A DNA stretch of 64,000 nucleotides from Thalassospira alkalitolerans (GCF_002115745.1 NZ_JFKB01000002.1:1-64000); one strand, 5' to 3'; counted from the first letter of the stretch, positions 9,632-17,963 are shown. The notes: generated by a model not told the origin, from the sequence alone. A program made the numbers and translations.

Positions 9632-10007
9632 GGAATTAAACAAAATTTTTGTCGTTGAAGATGATGTAGATATACAGTTCATCATTGAAATGGCTTTGGT
9701 AGAGTTTGGCGGGTTCGAGGTTATTATCTGCCCGGATGGCAAAGCCCTGTTCAATGAATTGGAAAACAGCCAGCCTGATCTGATTCTTCTAGATGTGATG
9801 CTTCCCGATGATGATGGGCCTACAATTATTACAAAATTAAAGGCGGATCTAGCCTACGTAGATATACCGGTTATTTTTGCAACTGCCAGAGTTCGTGGCA
9901 AAGATGTGCAGTCTTACATGGATTTGGGGGCGATTGGCGTATTATCAAAACCATATGAAATTGAAGAATTATGCTACCAAATACGGGATATGTTCCATCG
10001 GTCGTGA
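9618..10007 (+). CDS. Single-domain response regulator receiver
   Basis: 129 residues that form only a CheY-type receiver domain: the acidic pocket VEDDVD (13-18), phospho-acceptor Asp59 in LILLDVMLPDDDG, a Thr in ATARV and the conserved Lys in LSKPYEIEEL. There is no output domain. The ATG overlaps the end of the histidine kinase gene, so the two are translationally coupled and the receiver is the obvious partner of that kinase. Such stand-alone receivers usually act by protein contact or as a phosphate sink. The target is unknown. Confidence 0.9.
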   Translation: MNENKELNKIFVVEDDVDIQFIIEMALVEFGGFEVIICPDGKALFNELENSQPDLILLDVMLPDDDGPTIITKLKADLAYVDIPVIFATARVRGKDVQSYMDLGAIGVLSKPYEIEELCYQIRDMFHRS

Positions 10008-10163
10008 ACGATGGCTGCGTGATATTGAAATTTATTGTCGGCAGATGAGAAGGCTATTCCTTATCGTTTCAGTCCAGTCGTTGGCGGAGGAGGAATTCGA
10101 GCATTTCCTTTGAGGCCGATCAGATAGAACTATTTTGCTATTGATCCTTGCCGAGACGCGTTT

Positions 10164-10358
10164 CTACCCGTTTTGGTGAAGGGAATAGATGAAAATGCGG
10201 ACTTTGGCTGACAGGTTCTGTTGCTCCGGATAAATCGCATAAATATCTACGTTCACAAGGTTACATTGCGGGAGAACAAGTCGAAATCGGTCTTCTTTGA
10301 CACGTCAGGCAAATATTCCATTCGGAACGCATCATGATGCCATGGCCCTTTAGAACCT
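10164..10358 (-). pseudogene. Remnant of the C-terminus of a LysR-family regulator, cut by an insertion sequence
   Basis: Read on the minus strand, the sequence next to the insertion gives GHGIMMRSEWN in one frame. After a frame change it gives DRFRLVLPQCN and then VDIYAIYPEQQNLSAKVR, ending in a stop at 10166-10164. This matches the end of the LysR co-inducer domain, where forms like GHGIALRS, GRLVRVLP and VDIYAIYPSRRNLSAKVRAFI are common. The two parts are in different frames and everything N-terminal is gone: the remnant stops at the CCTAGG at 10356-10361 where the insertion elements begin. The far flank at 12237 does not continue the gene in any frame I can read. It is a decayed regulator, not an active one. 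Confidence 0.6.
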
Positions 10359-10373
10359 AGGTTGAATCGACAT

Positions 10374-10778
10374 TTACATCCATAGGATAGCAGCGGCGAG
10401 ATATACGAAAGACAGATAATAGCAGGCCTTAGGATCATAACGTGTGGCCAGTCTTCGCCAGTGCTTGAGCTTGTTGAACGTCCGCTCGACAACGTTTCTG
10501 CGTTTATAGATTTCCTTGTCGTAGTCGCGCTGCTGCTTTCGATTGGATCTTGGTGGAATAACCGCAACAGCCTCCATGGCGGCGATGGCGTCAAGTATTT
10601 CCTGACTGTCATACCCTTTATCTGCCAGCACATGCGATGGACGAAAACCATCAATCAGTTCAAGGCCCTTTGTGCAATCATTGCGCTGCCCACCGGTCAG
10701 GAGCAAACGCAAAGGACGTCCCAGAGCATCGACACACATGTGGATTTTGCTGCTTAGTCCTCCTCTGGAACGCCCCAA
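10374..10778 (-). CDS. IS5-family transposase, second frame (orfB)
   Basis: 134 residues from the first ATG. The frame is open further upstream to at least the A4G6 slippage site, so this part is probably made only as a frameshifted fusion with orfA. It carries the second catalytic Asp in HVLADKGYDSQ and the Glu in RRNVVERTFNKLKHWRRLATRYDK, completing the DDE triad of the IS4/IS5-type transposase domain. The stop codon lies in the left terminal inverted repeat. The element looks intact and could be active. Confidence 0.87.
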   Translation of the reverse strand: MGRSRGGLSSKIHMCVDALGRPLRLLLTGGQRNDCTKGLELIDGFRPSHVLADKGYDSQEILDAIAAMEAVAVIPPRSNRKQQRDYDKEIYKRRNVVERTFNKLKHWRRLATRYDPKACYYLSFVYLAAAILWM

Positions 10779-11134
10779 AGCCTCATTTTGTGCCCCCCTT
10801 TTCCTGTCGCAGCCTGCTGATGGGCCCGAACAATCGTTGAGTCGATCATGAGATATTCGTTATCCGGCGCCTCGATGAGAGCATTGAAAACCTCTTCCCA
10901 CACCCCGGCCTTGGCCCAGCGCGTGAAACGCTTATGGACTGTTTTCCATTTGCCATACCGCTCCGGCAAGTCATGCCAGTGCGCACCACTACGCAAAACC
11001 CAAAGCACGCCATTTACGAACTGAAGGTTGTTCTTCCCGCTGCGTCCCCGGTCTCCCTGCTTACCGGGAACAATGGCTTCAATTCTGCTCCATTGTTCGG
11101 AGCTCAGTTCGTAGCGTTTCATCATCTTCTCCAC
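10754..11134 (-). CDS. IS5-family transposase, first frame (orfA)
   Basis: 126 residues. The opening region (YELSSEQWSRI, PGKQGDRGRSGKNN, LRSGAHWHDLPERYGKW) is the classic N-terminus of IS427-type transposases. The first catalytic Asp is in YLMIDSTIVRAHQQAA. The frame opens with GTG at 11134, but an ATG at 11125 or 11122 just after a GGAG is the more likely start. It ends after VPEED, where the second frame takes over. The A4G6 run (minus strand; 10793-10802) is a plausible slippage site: a -1 shift there joins TGK to EALGRSRGGLSSKIH, which is the family's continuous sequence. Confidence 0.88.
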   Translation of the reverse strand: MEKMMKRYELSSEQWSRIEAIVPGKQGDRGRSGKNNLQFVNGVLWVLRSGAHWHDLPERYGKWKTVHKRFTRWAKAGVWEEVFNALIEAPDNEYLMIDSTIVRAHQQAATGKGGHKMRLWGVPEED

Positions 11135-11207
11135 TGACCGTTAAAACGGTGGGAGTGAATCAAAATTGGTCCGCTTTGGGAATCCCAGCAATTAAATGTC
11201 GATTGGC

Positions 11208-11213
11208 CCTAGG
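11208..11213. repeat. Target duplication CCTAGG (left copy, shared by both insertion sequences)
   Basis: This CCTAGG joins the right end of the IS5-family element to the left end of the IS481-family element. The same hexamer is at 10356-10361 and 12231-12236. The simplest history is IS481 duplicating the site, then the IS5-type element entering the left copy and duplicating TA. Confidence 0.8.
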
Positions 11214-12230
11214 TGTTTAGTCCCGGCATTTGATGGTGTATTTTTATCATCAGAATGGAAGGGTTCATTATGGGACAAATTCTACATGGATGCGCCCGCA
11301 CGACAGAGGCGGTGCGTCGAGCGATACAAAATAGTCAAGAGAGCCTGAAAACCCTTGCCATGCGTTATGGGATCAATCCCAAGACGGTCGCCAAATGGAA
11401 GAAGCGAACCACGGTATCTGACCGTCGGACCGGACCGCATACTCCCAAATCGACCGTCCTGACGCTTGAGGAGGAAGCCATTGTTGTGGCGCTTCGCAAA
11501 CACACCTTGTTGCCGCTCGATGACTGTCTGTACGCCCTGCAGCCAACGATCCCGCATTTGACCCGCTCGTCTTTACATCGCTGTTTCCAACGCCACGGCA
11601 TTAGCCGCTTACCCGATGTGGAAGGAGACAAACCGGTAAAGAAAAAGTTCAAATCCTACCCGATCGGTTACTTCCACATCGACATCGCCGAAGTGAGAAC
11701 AGCCGAGGGAAAGCTGTATCTGACCGTCGCCATAGACCGCACCAGCAAGTTCGTCTTCGTCAAAGTAACGAAGAAAACCAGCCGGGTAACAGCATCGGCA
11801 TTTCTAGAGGCTCTGATCGAAGTGGTGCCCTACAAAATCCACACCGTGCTGACCGACAACGGCATCCAGTTCACCTTCCCGCCCCGTTATGCTGACGGGC
11901 CAACAGCACGGTATACGACCCATATGTTTGATATGCGATGCCAGGAAAATGGCATTGAGCATCGCCTTACCAAGATCAAGCATCCTTGGACCAATGGCCA
12001 GGTTGAACGCATAAATCGGACAATCAAAGAAGCGACTGTCAAACGTTATCACTATGACAGTCACGCCCGGTTCGAGGCCCATCTGACCCACTTCGTCAAC
12101 GCTTACAACTTCGCCCGAAGACTCAAGACGCTCGGTGGCCTGACGCCATATGAACACATCTGCAAAATATGGACAAAAGAACCAGAACGCTTCAAACTCA
12201 ATCCGATCCATCAAATGCCGGGACTAAACA
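11214..12230 (+). mobile_element. IS481-family insertion sequence flanked by CCTAGG
   Basis: A 1017-base element whose ends are perfect inverted repeats of at least 23 bases. The left end begins TGTTTAGTCCCGGC at 11214; the right end finishes GCCGGGACTAAACA at 12230. Both sides carry CCTAGG (11208-11213 and 12231-12236), a direct duplication around CTAG, the known preferred target of IS481-type elements. One intact transposase gene fills the element. Confidence 0.92.
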
Positions 12231-12235
12231 CCTAG
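11270..12235 (+). CDS. IS481-family DDE transposase
   Basis: 321 residues from the ATG at 11270, which opens with the family's MGQ-x-LHG start and has AAGGG upstream; an earlier in-frame ATG at 11255 is less likely. An N-terminal helix-turn-helix (TLAMRYGINPKTVAKWKKR) is followed by an rve integrase core with the acidic residues in YFHIDIAEV, VLTDNGIQF and HPWTNGQVERINRTIKEA. The reading frame runs through the right inverted repeat, and its TAG stop (12233-12235) lies in the duplicated target CCTAGG rather than in the element. The target site therefore supplies the stop codon. Confidence 0.93.
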   Translation: MGQILHGCARTTEAVRRAIQNSQESLKTLAMRYGINPKTVAKWKKRTTVSDRRTGPHTPKSTVLTLEEEAIVVALRKHTLLPLDDCLYALQPTIPHLTRSSLHRCFQRHGISRLPDVEGDKPVKKKFKSYPIGYFHIDIAEVRTAEGKLYLTVAIDRTSKFVFVKVTKKTSRVTASAFLEALIEVVPYKIHTVLTDNGIQFTFPPRYADGPTARYTTHMFDMRCQENGIEHRLTKIKHPWTNGQVERINRTIKEATVKRYHYDSHARFEAHLTHFVNAYNFARRLKTLGGLTPYEHICKIWTKEPERFKLNPIHQMPGLNT

Positions 12236-12236
12236 G

Positions 12237-12839
12237 CTTAGAATCAGCAGCTAACATTGCGATTATGGCAAACTAGAAGAGTAACGTCGGCAACGCCAAT
12301 CTTCCTTCTTTTCCAAGCTAGTTACGGATCTGTCGGTCACCAGTTCCGTGGTGTTTCATCCTACCAGCAAATTTACGATTAGAGAGACTTTTTCAAGGTA
12401 TTTCGTGAAATGTCGGCTTTTCTGTCAATTTCGCAGTTTTTTGTCACCTTTTGTGACAATCCCTGCCAACTTCTATGGCAATCAGGAATGCTAAGTATTT
12501 GATTTAGCAATAACTCGAATGTCAGCTTTTCTGGCATGTGACACGTATGATATTATTATATGATGAATAGCAATCCGCTCGATAACGTGCGGGTTTCTTT
12601 CGTGCATTTGCCCTAATTTTTTAGGATGCATACTCGCGGTTCATCATCTCGGTCCTTGTAAATTTTCAGCGGTGTCAATTTCTGTAGGCAGAATGCGTTC
12701 CGCCAAGGCCGGTGTGTCCGAATTTTCTTATGCTAAACAACCTGTTACAGTTTCGTTGTTAACAAACAACCGAATAGGTTGTAATTGTTCAAATCTAGCC
12801 GGGGAACGCGAACCGGTATAGCGGCGCTGCCGAAGGCGC
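12237..12839. other. 603-base region upstream of the winged-helix/ATPase regulator; repeats but no gene
   Basis: I see no credible coding frame here. It holds a near-direct repeat (12409-12427 and 12518-12536, sharing GTC-x-GCTTTTCTG) and a perfect 7-base inverted repeat TTGTCAC-N5-GTGACAA at 12441-12459. Both lie in AT-rich sequence suited to a promoter and regulator sites. No clear -35/-10 pair stands out. Confidence 0.5.
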
Positions 12840-15374
12840 GTGGTGATCGCGCATCTGGTTGAGGGCGGGCTTCTTGGCATGGGACATGACAAACATTATG
12901 TACTGAAGTTCGGTGAATTCGAGCTTGAGATGCCGCACAAGAATCTCAGCCGCGACGGTACACGGTTAAAGCTTGGTGGCCGGGCTGTAAGCTTGCTTGC
13001 TGTTCTGGCCGAAGCAGATGGGGCACTGGTTTCACGCGATATGCTGTTAGCACAGGTTTGGCCCGGTCAAACCATTGATGACAGCGCTATTCGCGTTCAT
13101 TTGTCGGCACTGAGAAAGGCTCTGGGGCCTGTGGATGACGGCAATCATGTGATCGTTAATGAAGCCGGGCGGGGATATCGTCTTGCATTGATAGTCAGCC
13201 GAAGTGAGCGGCCAAATTCAAGTCATTTCCCCGAAGATGATCATGTAAATATTAACCTGCCAGCACGAATTGGCGCGATTATCGGGCAGGATTTGACGAT
13301 TGCGTCTCTGTCAGACGAGTTGATTGCCCGGCGTCTTATTACGGTTGCAGGGCCGGGTGGAATTGGCAAAACCACCATCGGTATTGCTGCGGGACGATCT
13401 GCGGCGCAAAAAACGGGTGCCGCAGCATTCTTTGTTGATTTTTCGCCAATCGGTAACGATGGACTTGTCGCGCCCACGATTGCTGTTTCCCTTGGCTTGA
13501 CGTCATCAACTTCGGACCTGTTCGGGGCATTGATCAAAGAGTTCCGTGGCAAGACGACATTGCTGGTTTTTGATAATTGCGAGCATGTTTTGGAAGAAGT
13601 ATCGCGGATTGCTGAAAACCTTTTGGTATCATTACCCGATTTGATGATCCTGTGTACAAGTCGCGAACCGCTTGGTGCGCAGGGTGAATGGATACACCGC
13701 CTTGCCCCCTTGGAATTGCCGCCTGTTTATGAGGAAACAATATCCGACGACATCGGGCGGTTCCCGTCGGTCCAACTGTTTTGTGAACGCGCAAAATCGG
13801 TTCGTAATGATTTCGTCCTTGGCCCCAAAAACTGGACAGCCGTTGTTGATATTTGCCGTCGGCTTGACGGTATGCCGCTTGCAATCGAGTTTGCTGCGGC
13901 GCGGATGAATGTCTTGACGGCGGCAGTCATTGCAGAGGGGCTGAAGGAACGGTTCGATCTTTTGTCAAAAGGGCGGCGCACTGCAATACCGCGCCATAAA
14001 ACCCTGCGTGCGACGCTGGATTGGAGCTACGACCTTTTGGGGGAAAGTGCTCGTCTGGTACTGAACAGATTGTCTGTTTTTCGTAATGCATTTGATGTTG
14101 AAGATGCCGGGGCAGTTGCGGTTGGCGGGAAGATCAGTGACGTCGATGTTTTCGATGAACTGGTCGATCTGGTTGAAAAATCAATGCTGATCCCGCAGTC
14201 GCGAAACGGGGAAATGTATTACCGCTTGTTGGAAACAACCCGCCAGTATGCAATGGAAAAACTGGTTACCTCGGGCGAGGCAAATGCAGTTCGAAAGAAA
14301 CATGCCACATATGTCACATCGTTGTTTTCAGACACGAAAGACGTTTGGGAAGGTAAGGCATCTCGTGCGAGCATTGACGTCAAAAGCCATTATATTGATG
14401 ACATTCTTTCGGCGATTGATTGGGCTATTGGCGAAGATGGCGATATCGAGCTGGGCCAAGGGGTGCTTGCCGCAAGTTCGTCGCTTTGGTTCCATCTATC
14501 CCTTCCTGGTGAATTCCTTGCGCATACTCGTCGTTTTCTTTCGGCGATCGAATATGATGGCGGGGATGATCGATCTTTTGAGCTGTTGGCGGCCTATGGT
14601 CATGCTCTTTGGCATAAAGAAGGCCCCGGTGATGAAATGCGCGATGCCTTTGAAAAGGCGTTGGCAATAGCACAGCGTCGTCGTGATGAACCCCTTGTTT
14701 TACGCGCTATCTGGGGGATCTGGGCGCAACAGATTCTGTCTGGTAATTATGACCAAAGTCTTTTGACCGCGAATGATTTTTTTGGACGTCTTCGTCCAGA
14801 TGACGGTGTGGCCAATCGGGCGACCGGGCTGCATATGAAGGCGCTTTCAACACATTTTTGCGGCGACCATGAAACCGCATTAATCCTTCTTGTGCAGGTA
14901 ATCGAGGCAGATAAAGCCCCCATTCGTGTCGATCACGCAAATCATGCACAGGTTGATGGCAAGGTCGCCGTGATGAGTTTGCTGATGCGGATCAAATGGC
15001 TGACAGGTGCACTTGAAGAAGCCATGAAAATTGCAGTTGATTGCGCCGAGGATGCCTTTGGTCTCGACCATACCCTTTCCATTTGTTACGGCCTTGGTGT
15101 CGGATGTATTCCGGTTGCAATTGCCAACAAGGAATATGATCTGGCCCGGAAATGGATTATTGCCCTTCGAGCGCAGACAAATTCCAAGGGACTTGATCAT
15201 TGGGGAAACTTTGCCGATGGCTATGAGGCCGCAATCGAAGGCCGGTGTGATTTTCCGGTAACGTCGAGTAAAATGCAGAGTGAAATGTTTAAAATTGCAT
15301 GCAGTTCTTGTCAGGTTAATCCTGATCAAGTGTCTGATGTGAAATGGTTTTGTTCTTCCGTTATGGCGTCTTAA
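12840..15374 (+). CDS. Winged-helix transcription regulator with NB-ARC-like ATPase and C-terminal helical repeats
   Basis: 844 residues from a GTG at 12840; an ATG at 12879 (MGHDKHYVLKFG) after a GAGGG is an equally good start. An OmpR/PhoB-type winged helix spans about 20-118 (VHLSALRKALG, EAGRGYRL). It is followed by an AP/NB-ARC-type ATPase module with Walker A GPGGIGKT (171-178), a Walker B-like TTLLVFDNCEHV, the CTSREPLG motif and the GMPLAIEFAAARM motif. The C-terminal half is helical and TPR-like. This architecture (COG3903-type predicted ATPase with trans_reg_C) acts as a one-component signal-sensing regulator. It heads a same-strand series of hydrolase and transport genes and may control them (inference). 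Confidence 0.88.
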   Translation: MVIAHLVEGGLLGMGHDKHYVLKFGEFELEMPHKNLSRDGTRLKLGGRAVSLLAVLAEADGALVSRDMLLAQVWPGQTIDDSAIRVHLSALRKALGPVDDGNHVIVNEAGRGYRLALIVSRSERPNSSHFPEDDHVNINLPARIGAIIGQDLTIASLSDELIARRLITVAGPGGIGKTTIGIAAGRSAAQKTGAAAFFVDFSPIGNDGLVAPTIAVSLGLTSSTSDLFGALIKEFRGKTTLLVFDNCEHVLEEVSRIAENLLVSLPDLMILCTSREPLGAQGEWIHRLAPLELPPVYEETISDDIGRFPSVQLFCERAKSVRNDFVLGPKNWTAVVDICRRLDGMPLAIEFAAARMNVLTAAVIAEGLKERFDLLSKGRRTAIPRHKTLRATLDWSYDLLGESARLVLNRLSVFRNAFDVEDAGAVAVGGKISDVDVFDELVDLVEKSMLIPQSRNGEMYYRLLETTRQYAMEKLVTSGEANAVRKKHATYVTSLFSDTKDVWEGKASRASIDVKSHYIDDILSAIDWAIGEDGDIELGQGVLAASSSLWFHLSLPGEFLAHTRRFLSAIEYDGGDDRSFELLAAYGHALWHKEGPGDEMRDAFEKALAIAQRRRDEPLVLRAIWGIWAQQILSGNYDQSLLTANDFFGRLRPDDGVANRATGLHMKALSTHFCGDHETALILLVQVIEADKAPIRVDHANHAQVDGKVAVMSLLMRIKWLTGALEEAMKIAVDCAEDAFGLDHTLSICYGLGVGCIPVAIANKEYDLARKWIIALRAQTNSKGLDHWGNFADGYEAAIEGRCDFPVTSSKMQSEMFKIACSSCQVNPDQVSDVKWFCSSVMAS

Positions 15375-15452
15375 CAACTCTTAACAACGCATAACTCACA
15401 CTTCCCAATCGGTACAGGCAATCTGTCTTCATCAAAACGCGAACGGCGAAAG

Positions 15453-16025
15453 ATGGAGATACACAAAATGGTGCCTGATCATATAGCTGCACAGATTGGC
15501 AAATCCCAATTCACGTTGCCTGTGCCTTTCCGTACAAGCGATATACGCGTCAGCGGTGACGTTACAGATCGTTATGGTGCTGACTGGAAAGAATTTGCGG
15601 CTCGTTATCGCGGGAATGAAAAAAAGTTTAATGCCGGGCCGGATCTGTCAGGCTGGCGACTGCGGAAAATAAAGACCTACATCGAAGAAAATCTTGAAGA
15701 GCGGATATCAACGCAGACCATGGCAGGTCTGGTTAATCTGAGTCCGGGATATTTCTGTCCGGCATTCAAGAACACCATTGGCCTGACACCGCAGGCATAC
15801 ATCATGCAAAGGCGCCTGATGCGGGCGCGAAAATTGCTGTCGTCTGATCTGCGAATGGCGATCAACGAGATTGCATTTTCGTGTGGATTTACCGATCAGG
15901 CCCATCTGAATAACCGGTTCAAGACTGCGTTTGGTGTTTCGCCGGGGATGTGGCGCAAGTTGCGCGGTCACGCAAATGACCAACTTCAGGTTGAGAACCA
16001 CCATAGCATGGCGAGCGCGTCATGA
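15453..16025 (+). CDS. Short AraC-family transcription regulator
   Basis: 190 residues. An uncharacterised N-terminal segment of about 65 residues precedes a C-terminal AraC/XylS DNA-binding domain (about 70-170). The domain has two helix-turn-helix parts, shown by MAGLVNLSPGYFCPAFKNTIGL and INEIAFSCGFTDQAHLNNRFK with the closing FGVSPGMWRK. It lacks a full effector-binding cupin domain. Its stop overlaps the next start (ATGA), so the two are translationally coupled. It is 78 bases downstream of the winged-helix ATPase gene, so two regulators of different families stand at the head of this cluster. Confidence 0.9.
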   Translation: MEIHKMVPDHIAAQIGKSQFTLPVPFRTSDIRVSGDVTDRYGADWKEFAARYRGNEKKFNAGPDLSGWRLRKIKTYIEENLEERISTQTMAGLVNLSPGYFCPAFKNTIGLTPQAYIMQRRLMRARKLLSSDLRMAINEIAFSCGFTDQAHLNNRFKTAFGVSPGMWRKLRGHANDQLQVENHHSMASAS

Positions 16026-16942
16026 TCCCCACAGATGATTATCCGGCCAAGCCGATGCATATGATGGCTGCAAGCAAGCATCGTCAGCTTGATCCGACAA
16101 TCAGGTCATTTTTGGATCGAGTCGAGGAAAGCAGCAACGATATCCGTGCAATTGATCTTGAGAAATTTGTCCTTTGTGTTCCAAGCGCGGAAAGTTACCG
16201 CCAAATCGAAACGCAAGAGACCCCTTGTGTGAACTGGCGTGTCATTCATCCGGCAGGTTTGGTTGAGGCGCGAAACGCGTTCATTTTCTATCTGTGCCGG
16301 AATCAGCAAGATGGCGTTGATGGCTGGGCAACGCACGGTATGGCCGCATTGAAAATGGCACAAGCCAGCCAATTTAGTCTGGTATTTGCCGAAATCCGTC
16401 AGGGTGCGGATAAGAAGGAAACCCTTCGTGCCGTTCGTGGGGTTCTCGAAACTCTGCATCGTCAGGCGGCAGGGTTTGGGCTTGATACCGAAAGTTGGGC
16501 AATGATTGCTGATGGCGACAGTAGCCTTGCGGCGATCGAGTGTCTTGTTGTCTCGGCAAATGATCCGTTTCCCCGGCCGCTCAGTCTTGTCCTGCTAACG
16601 CCAGTCGTTGGAGCGGCGATTAAAGACGAAATGTCCTATTGCCTGACATGTCCGACTTTGACGAGGTTTTCAGCCGACTTTAATCCGTCATTGGAGCAAT
16701 TAAGGCTGTTGCCACCGTCACTGATTGTGCTGGCCGGTGTCGACCCCTTTCGGGCAGCAGGCGAGGCATTTGCGCAGCGATTGGTTACCGCGGATGTCGA
16801 AACGGTTGCGGTCTGCGTGCTGGGCGCCATTCATGATTTTTGCTGGGTTGCTCCCTTGTTTGGTAGCCCGGTCACGGCAACGGCACACAGCCTTGTCACC
16901 AATGTGCTTTCTGCGGCCTTCGCAATGGTCAGGCCGACCTGA
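16022..16942 (+). CDS. Divergent alpha/beta hydrolase of the hormone-sensitive-lipase type
   Basis: 306 residues. The C-terminal 150 residues keep the pattern of the alpha/beta hydrolase 3 (HSL-type esterase) family. A GDSSLA sequence stands where GDSAGG holds the nucleophile Ser. PPSLIVLAGVDPFRAAGEAFAQRL carries the acid Asp. GAIHDF carries the catalytic His. The oxyanion-hole HGGG motif that should precede these is not visible and the N-terminal half is unfamiliar. It could be a functional but divergent esterase or a binding protein. The start overlaps the AraC stop, and the coupling suggests a joint role, perhaps effector sensing. Function not established. Confidence 0.55.
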   Translation: MIPTDDYPAKPMHMMAASKHRQLDPTIRSFLDRVEESSNDIRAIDLEKFVLCVPSAESYRQIETQETPCVNWRVIHPAGLVEARNAFIFYLCRNQQDGVDGWATHGMAALKMAQASQFSLVFAEIRQGADKKETLRAVRGVLETLHRQAAGFGLDTESWAMIADGDSSLAAIECLVVSANDPFPRPLSLVLLTPVVGAAIKDEMSYCLTCPTLTRFSADFNPSLEQLRLLPPSLIVLAGVDPFRAAGEAFAQRLVTADVETVAVCVLGAIHDFCWVAPLFGSPVTATAHSLVTNVLSAAFAMVRPT

Positions 16943-17074
16943 CCAAGCATAGATATCGTCAAGGAACTGCTGAAACCACCCCTGCTTTCAATCGGTACTC
17001 AAGGGCGGGGTGCACATATCCACCGATCTTATTTGCCCAAATCAAGACGATCATTTTTCACCAGGAGAAAAATA

Positions 17075-17911
17075 ATGACCCGTTCCAATTTTATCGAAAC
17101 CACCGACGGTACCCGGATCTTTTTCAAAGATTGGGGCCCCAAGGATGCCCAACCGATCGTGTTCAGCCACGGTTGGCCGCTAAATGGTGATGCCTTTGAA
17201 GATCAGATGCTGTTTCTAGCCCAAAAGGGTTATCGGGTTATTGCCCATGACCGACGTGGCCATGGTCGTTCATCACAGCCGGGTTTTGGGAATGATATGG
17301 ATCATTATTCGGATGATCTTGCGGCTGTGACCAAGGCATTGGACTTGAAAAATGCCGTTCATGTTGGTCATTCGACCGGTGGCGGCGAAGTTGCTCGTTA
17401 TATCGGGCGGCATGGCACCCAACGCGTTGCCAAAGCCGTCTTGATTGGCGCGGTAACACCAATCATGGTCAAAACAGATTGGAATCCGAACGGTGTTCCA
17501 ATGGAAGTTTTTGACGGTATTCGCGAAGGTGTTCAAAAGAACCGCGCACAGCTTTACAAGGATTTTCCGGCGGCTTTCTATGGCTTTAATCGCCCGGAAA
17601 CAGAAGAATCCGAGGGGCTTGCCGATACATTTTGGTTGCAGGGTATGCAGGGCAGTATTTTGACCCAGTATGAATGCATTAAGGCATTCTCGGAAACAGA
17701 TCTTCGCGAAGATCTGAAAAAAATGACCATCCCTACCCTGGTTATTCACGGAGATGACGATCAGATTGTCCCGCTTGAAACCACGGGAAAGGCCGCGATG
17801 AAATTGCTGCCGAAAGGTGAACTGAAAGTCATTGCGGGGGCGCCGCACGGACTTTGTTCCACGCACAAGGATGACATCAATGAATTGCTTTTGGCCTTTA
17901 TCAAGGGCTGA
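17075..17911 (+). CDS. Alpha/beta hydrolase, non-heme chloroperoxidase/arylesterase type
   Basis: 278 residues from the ATG at 17075, selected because AGGAG lies just upstream. The fold markers are complete: oxyanion region [19 protein letters not shown], nucleophile elbow GHSTGGGE with Ser100, acid Asp in [10 protein letters not shown] and the catalytic His in APHGLCSTH. This is the cofactor-free haloperoxidase/perhydrolase family, soluble esterases with side perhydrolase activity. A terminator-like hairpin follows 22 bases after the stop, so it may be its own transcription unit or the end of the upstream one. Confidence 0.9.
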   Translation: MTRSNFIETTDGTRIFFKDWGPKDAQPIVFSHGWPLNGDAFEDQMLFLAQKGYRVIAHDRRGHGRSSQPGFGNDMDHYSDDLAAVTKALDLKNAVHVGHSTGGGEVARYIGRHGTQRVAKAVLIGAVTPIMVKTDWNPNGVPMEVFDGIREGVQKNRAQLYKDFPAAFYGFNRPETEESEGLADTFWLQGMQGSILTQYECIKAFSETDLREDLKKMTIPTLVIHGDDDQIVPLETTGKAAMKLLPKGELKVIAGAPHGLCSTHKDDINELLLAFIKG

Positions 17912-17932
17912 TATCTGAAAGCATGATTATGG

Positions 17933-17963
17933 GGCCGGTACTTTTAAGTATCGGCCTTTTTTT
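17933..17963 (+). terminator. Rho-independent terminator after the chloroperoxidase-type hydrolase
   Basis: The stem GGCCGgTACTT pairs with AAGTAtCGGCC around a TT loop, with one mismatch, and is followed by seven T residues. It lies 22 bases past the hydrolase stop. Confidence 0.85.

Larger units (their letters stand above)
10360..11209 (-). mobile_element. IS5-family insertion sequence (IS427-like)
   Basis: An 850-base element with imperfect terminal inverted repeats. The left end (10360-10376) begins GG and shares AATCGACATTTA with the reverse complement of the right end (11193-11209). It carries two overlapping transposase frames on the minus strand. The flanking bases are CTA on the left and TAG on the right, consistent with insertion at CTAG and a TA duplication. 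It sits inside the left CCTAGG target copy of the neighbouring IS481-family element, so it arrived later. The ends were placed by comparing the two flanks by eye. Confidence 0.85.

Noticed and set aside
10253-10654. Minus-strand frame spanning the left end of the IS5-type element
   Set aside because: It crosses the element border and uses a different frame from both the transposase and the LysR remnant.
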